A DNA stretch of 64,000 bases from Paenibacillus oryzisoli (GTDB taxonomy: Bacteria > Bacillota > Bacilli > Paenibacillales > NBRC-103111). The translations under genes were made by a program, and so were the position numbers. The first letter of the stretch is position 1. Every line of letters starts with the position of its first letter. Under the pieces are notes generated by a model. The model worked only from the letters and a program-made list of their open reading frames with translations. It ran no database searches and was not told the DNA's origin. The stretch is from NCBI RefSeq assembly GCF_001653565.1, contig NZ_LYPB01000092.1, forward strand, positions 32,139 to 96,138, given 5' to 3'. Positions 61,068 through 64,000 of this stretch are shown here, piece by piece.

Positions 61068-62321
61068 CTATTCAAATACGCGGATAAATTCGCCATCATA
61101 GTAAGGTTTCATGGTGTTGCTTTGTTTGTACGCATTTTTATCACTAACTTCTAGATTCATATCCACATAAATTTTACCTGCCATGTTCGGATGAATCATG
61201 CCTTGCTTCTTTTCACCCTTCGAATCTGTGTAAGTAAACATAGGAGTTGTCGACATGTTGTATTCGAAACTAAAGGCATCCTTGTTTGGATACTCGCTCT
61301 CATAACCAGCTTTTACGGTTTCAGCATACGTTCCAGCTACTTTGTCGCCGTCTACACTTGTAATTGAAACAGTTCTCTCACCGATTTTCACAAACTTACC
61401 GTCTTTGTCCATAATAATATCGTTTTTATACGTTCCTACATATTTAGGGCTGAATCCACTATTACGACTAACCTTTTCAACCTTAGCTGTTGTTAGATCA
61501 GGTTTTGTAATCTTCGTACTGCCAATCTCAGACAGTTTAAAAATTACATTCAGGTTTAAGTCATGTTGAACCCCATTTTTATCCTTACCTGATAGCGTGA
61601 CCTCACCCATCAGATTTTCTAGATAACCTGCTTTACTCTCACTCGCCGTTCCTACTACCTTTTTCACGAATATATCGCTCTCTATCTCTGGTAAATCTCT
61701 TTCACTATCTAACATCTGCTTAATTCCGAAAGAGGAGACTGCGTTCACGAGGGCTGGCACTTGTGTCTCGGACAAACTTCCCGAATATACTTTACCGCCA
61801 TCCGTTCCTTCCTCAACTTGTACATTATCTTTCAATGAGCCTACTACTGCATCAACAATTTTCTCAACCTCTGATGCTCCCTTTTCTTTAAAAGGATTCC
61901 TGAAATCAGCTGGTCCTTTACGGTCTGGGTTCATGTCAGTCGAATTTTCAAATACATAATATGTATTGTCCGATTCGTTCTTGTCAATGGTTTGCTTCTT
62001 ATCAACATACGTATATCTAGTGGACGTTTCACCTTTGGCGTTTTTCGTTACCTCGTTGTTCTCTTTTACTTGGTTAGTTGTATCCATCTTTTGGAAAATT
62101 GACGATTGAAGTAAAATTTGATCATTATTTTTCAATGTATACATCGTCTCGATCGAATAGTTGCTAAGGCCACTTTCCATCACAGATGCCGTATTTTTCA
62201 CTGAATCCTTCAACCGGTCATATCCGGATCCTAACAGCGCATCAGCGAAAGCCGTAGATACAAATAGACAGGCTCCAACCGAAAAAGAAAGGACTGTAAT
62301 AGATTTTTTACTAAGTTTCAT
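61068..62321 (-). CDS. Secreted 417-residue protein of unknown function
   Basis: No family recognised. Signal peptide (ITVLSFSVGACLFVSTAFA). The mature part is charged and beta-rich with many Lys/Thr strands (ETSTRYTYVDKKQTIDK), a KGPADFRNPFKEKGASEVEKIVDAVVGSL segment, and a C-terminal region KYVGTYKNDIIMDKDGKFVKIGERTVSIT. Its DRLKDSVKNTASVMES start and long beta run suggest a LolA-like or sensor-like fold (inference). ATG 62321 after AAGGAG. It precedes the ABC/two-component operon; a LacI-type palindrome lies in its leader. Confidence 0.72.
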   Translation of the reverse strand: MKLSKKSITVLSFSVGACLFVSTAFADALLGSGYDRLKDSVKNTASVMESGLSNYSIETMYTLKNNDQILLQSSIFQKMDTTNQVKENNEVTKNAKGETSTRYTYVDKKQTIDKNESDNTYYVFENSTDMNPDRKGPADFRNPFKEKGASEVEKIVDAVVGSLKDNVQVEEGTDGGKVYSGSLSETQVPALVNAVSSFGIKQMLDSERDLPEIESDIFVKKVVGTASESKAGYLENLMGEVTLSGKDKNGVQHDLNLNVIFKLSEIGSTKITKPDLTTAKVEKVSRNSGFSPKYVGTYKNDIIMDKDGKFVKIGERTVSITSVDGDKVAGTYAETVKAGYESEYPNKDAFSFEYNMSTTPMFTYTDSKGEKKQGMIHPNMAGKIYVDMNLEVSDKNAYKQSNTMKPYYDGEFIRVFE

Positions 62322-62351
62322 TTCTCTTCTCCTTTTTTCTAACAATTTGCG

Positions 62352-62363
62352 GGAAACGTTTCC
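62352..62363. promoter_or_regulatory. GGAAACGTTTCC palindrome in the 61068 gene leader
   Basis: Perfect 12-bp palindrome with central CG, the type bound by LacI/GalR family regulators, about 30 nt before the ATG. Not a good cre site at its outer positions. Confidence 0.5.
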
Positions 62364-62485
62364 TTACTACTTATTTTAGTATAAGCTTATTGAATCCATC
62401 TAAATGGATTATTAACAAAGTATTAACTCTTTCCTTGAGTATGTAGAAACTAAATTAGAGAATCAATCCTCTTAACATAATTACA

Positions 62486-62511
62486 TAAAAAAAACACCCT
62501 TAGGGTGTTTC
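62486..62511 (-). terminator. Terminator of the RelA/SpoT-domain gene
   Basis: AAACACCCT and AGGGTGTTT arms with a long T run on the minus strand. Confidence 0.85.
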
Positions 62512-62535
62512 AAAAATAAATATGCAATCAATTTT

Positions 62536-63561
62536 TTAAGATGCCTCCTTAACAACTAAATTTTCATACTTTATAAATATTGACCTTTGTGCATCATCCC
62601 AACCGCTACTATCTCGATACTCTTCGTTTTCGAAAGCTGCTGCAACCGCAATATAAGCTATACCAAACTTCAGTTCTCCACGATTATTTTCATACTTTTC
62701 AATGGCTTTGTCAGCCCTACTAAGTAAATCTTCAAGATCTCTTATTTTAGAATAATTAAATCTATTAATATTACCGATAACCTTAGACAAGTGATTATCT
62801 CCATTAGAGACTTGTTTATCTGGATACTTTTGATTCAAAAAAGCAGTAACCGTATCAACATTTATTTGCTGATCAAGTAACTCTTCGGGATTTTCCACAT
62901 TTGTTATACTACTGATATAACTTTCTCTTGCTGTTCTGATTTGATCAAAATAATCGTCAGCTAATTCAAATAATCCTGCTAATGAATTAAGTTTTCTTTT
63001 TAAGAAAGGAGGAGCATCAGATTCTTTTTTATAAACTAAATGGTGATCAATTACAGCCCAGGCATCCTGTAGAACCGTTCTAACTTGTATTTCGCATATC
63101 GATTCTTTCAAATCATCGTATCTTGCTCCTGAAGTATCTTTCCCAAGCGTAACTAAATAATGAACAGCACCATAACCAAATTTATCGATACCGTTTAAAT
63201 CAGATTTATTTATCTTTTCTATAACATTAAAATTTGAATTAATTATCTCATCTATTGCGTTAATATCCCGATTATATAAATAAACAGCCCTCACACCTGC
63301 AAAATCAGTTATTTCTTTAAATGGATCATTATAGTGTTTTCGTGTGATCTTTTCAACAAAACTATCAAAAGCTTTAGCTCTATATGTAATAGCAGCTATA
63401 TGAATGCCAGCATTGTTTATGCTTCTTTCTAAGATATAAGCAACCTCGTTACACAGTTGTTCATACTGTTGTTGCATATTGAGGAACTGTCTAATGACTT
63501 CCGGTTTTGTTTCAAATAGAGTAACAACTTCAGGACTATTAAAATTTACTTTGCTGTTCAA
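62536..63561 (-). CDS. RelA/SpoT-domain protein (alarmone-synthetase-like)
   Basis: 341 residues from TTG 63561, which has AGGGGG seven bases upstream; the longer frame to 63768 would start inside a hairpin before the promoter. Nucleotidyltransferase motifs: YRAKAFDSFVEKI, EITDFAGVRAVYLY, KFGYGAVHYLV, CEIQVRTVLQDAWAVIDHHLVYK. In standard synthetases GYGAVH reads GYRSxH, so the Arg is Gly here. A C-terminal helical extension of about 130 residues has no recognised domain. No HD hydrolase domain. May make (p)ppGpp, or a related nucleotide, or modify tRNA like toxic SAS enzymes. AT-rich compared with neighbours. Confidence 0.82.
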   Translation of the reverse strand: MNSKVNFNSPEVVTLFETKPEVIRQFLNMQQQYEQLCNEVAYILERSINNAGIHIAAITYRAKAFDSFVEKITRKHYNDPFKEITDFAGVRAVYLYNRDINAIDEIINSNFNVIEKINKSDLNGIDKFGYGAVHYLVTLGKDTSGARYDDLKESICEIQVRTVLQDAWAVIDHHLVYKKESDAPPFLKRKLNSLAGLFELADDYFDQIRTARESYISSITNVENPEELLDQQINVDTVTAFLNQKYPDKQVSNGDNHLSKVIGNINRFNYSKIRDLEDLLSRADKAIEKYENNRGELKFGIAYIAVAAAFENEEYRDSSGWDDAQRSIFIKYENLVVKEAS

Positions 63562-63646
63562 TACTTTACCCCCTAGCCTAGATTTTTCCAAATTACAACA
63601 TTCGACATAATCCTTACAATTCCTGCACTCATAAATTTGATTCCAA

Positions 63647-63652
63647 ATTATA
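63647..63652 (-). promoter_or_regulatory. -10 box of the RelA/SpoT-domain gene
   Basis: Minus strand TATAAT; the -35 region is weak. Start predicted near 63640, giving a leader of about 80 nt. Confidence 0.45.
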
Positions 63653-63686
63653 CGTTCACTGAATAAAATTTCACGACGCAAACGCA

Positions 63687-63736
63687 AACAAGCCCCTCCT
63701 TCCCACCAACATGAAGTTGTGAACGAGGGGCTTGTT
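63687..63736. repeat. Long perfect hairpin upstream of the RelA/SpoT gene
   Basis: AACAAGCCCCTC and GAGGGGCTTGTT, 12-bp perfect arms, with an inner CAAC/GTTG hairpin. No long T run, so either a second terminator after the tRNA operon or a leader structure. Confidence 0.6.
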
Positions 63737-63746
63737 ATGCCTTTAA

Positions 63747-63778
63747 AATAAATAAAAACCCTTATCAATCAAGGGTTT
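63747..63778 (-). terminator. Terminator of the tRNA operon
   Basis: AAACCCTT and AAGGGTTT arms followed by TTATTTATTTT on the minus strand, 8 nt after the tRNA. Confidence 0.8.
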
Positions 63779-63786
63779 CCGTGCTA

Positions 63787-63860
63787 TGGGCCCAGAGGGA
63801 CTCGAACCCCCGACCAATCGGTTATGAGCCGACCGCTCTAACCAACTGAGCTATAGGCCC
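63787..63860 (-). tRNA. tRNA with CAT anticodon (Ile2 or Met)
   Basis: Minus strand acceptor GGGCCTA with TGGGCCC, anticodon loop CTCATAA, T-arm GGGGGTTCGAGTCCCTC, discriminator A, no encoded CCA. The CAT anticodon can be elongator Met or lysidine-modified Ile2; sequence alone cannot decide. Confidence 0.9.
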
Positions 63861-63870
63861 TAATGAAATT

Positions 63871-63947
<77 letters not shown>

Positions 63948-64000
63948 TCATGTATGCCGCTCAACAGCGACAAAAATAAATATACACTAACGGCGATGGC

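Noticed and set aside
62352..62363. cre site for CcpA upstream of the 61068 gene
   Set aside because: Central AACGTT fits, but the required TG...CA ends are missing; kept only as a generic LacI-type palindrome.

Overview
The window looks like a chromosomal segment of an endospore-forming Firmicute, most likely Paenibacillus or a close relative. The evidence is spore genes (an alpha/beta-type SASP at 50409 and a YjcZ-type mini-protein at 26470), Bacillales gene order (acsA-acuA-acuC close to ccpA), two secreted proteins with copper-amine-oxidase 'stalk' domains, a class A PBP with fibronectin tails, strong GGAGG-type ribosome binding sites, frequent GTG/TTG starts and moderate GC. No prophage, IS element, CRISPR array or rRNA gene was seen. 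The species cannot be named from this sequence alone.

Layout. 1-9.6 kb: the 3' part of a class A penicillin-binding protein, then acetate activation (acsA) with its acetylation/deacetylation switch (acuA, acuC), mtnN, and the catabolite regulator ccpA. 9.7-14.7 kb: a PTS operon (IICBA permease, enzyme I, PfpI/DJ-1 protein) divergent from a short FAD protein. 14.8-18.5 kb: CoA-binding protein, C39 peptidase, aroA, rhodanese, aroK. 19-25 kb: a five-gene LacI-controlled sugar-acid operon (regulator, LarA-superfamily protein, gluconokinase, SDR, 6-phosphogluconate dehydrogenase). 26-32 kb: a three-gene ABC exporter divergent from a NarL-type two-component system. 32-39.6 kb: secreted proteins, a TetR-controlled ABC exporter with two operator copies, and two MFS transporters. 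39.8-51.4 kb: speA, many small DUF and spore-related genes, a GGDEF-histidine kinase fusion, a Cu/Zn superoxide dismutase-like lipoprotein and a Gln/Asn-repeat protein. 51.5-57.3 kb: tRNA-Val, a chemoreceptor, a hydrolase, a secreted protein and DUF1906/DUF2277 proteins. 57.4-62.3 kb: a secreted protein, a two-gene ABC transporter and an OmpR-type two-component system on one strand. 62.5-64 kb: an AT-rich RelA/SpoT-domain gene just downstream of two CAT-anticodon tRNAs, one of them initiator tRNA-fMet.

How it fits together. The first 25 kb is centred on carbon use. AcsA makes acetyl-CoA and is switched by AcuA/AcuC. CcpA probably represses acsA through a cre-like site. PTS sugar uptake and a sugar-acid route feed the pentose phosphate pathway. 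The rest is mainly surface sensing and export (three ABC exporters, two with adjacent two-component systems and one with a TetR repressor) plus spore-associated genes.

The most interesting items are the LarA homologue inside a gluconate operon, the tRNA-adjacent RelA/SpoT protein, the GGDEF domain inside a sporulation-type kinase, the 57-62 kb secreted-protein/ABC/two-component cassette with an internal terminator, a symmetric four-half-site dyad upstream of ccpA, and several orphan operator-like palindromes. Nothing here proves a new system.
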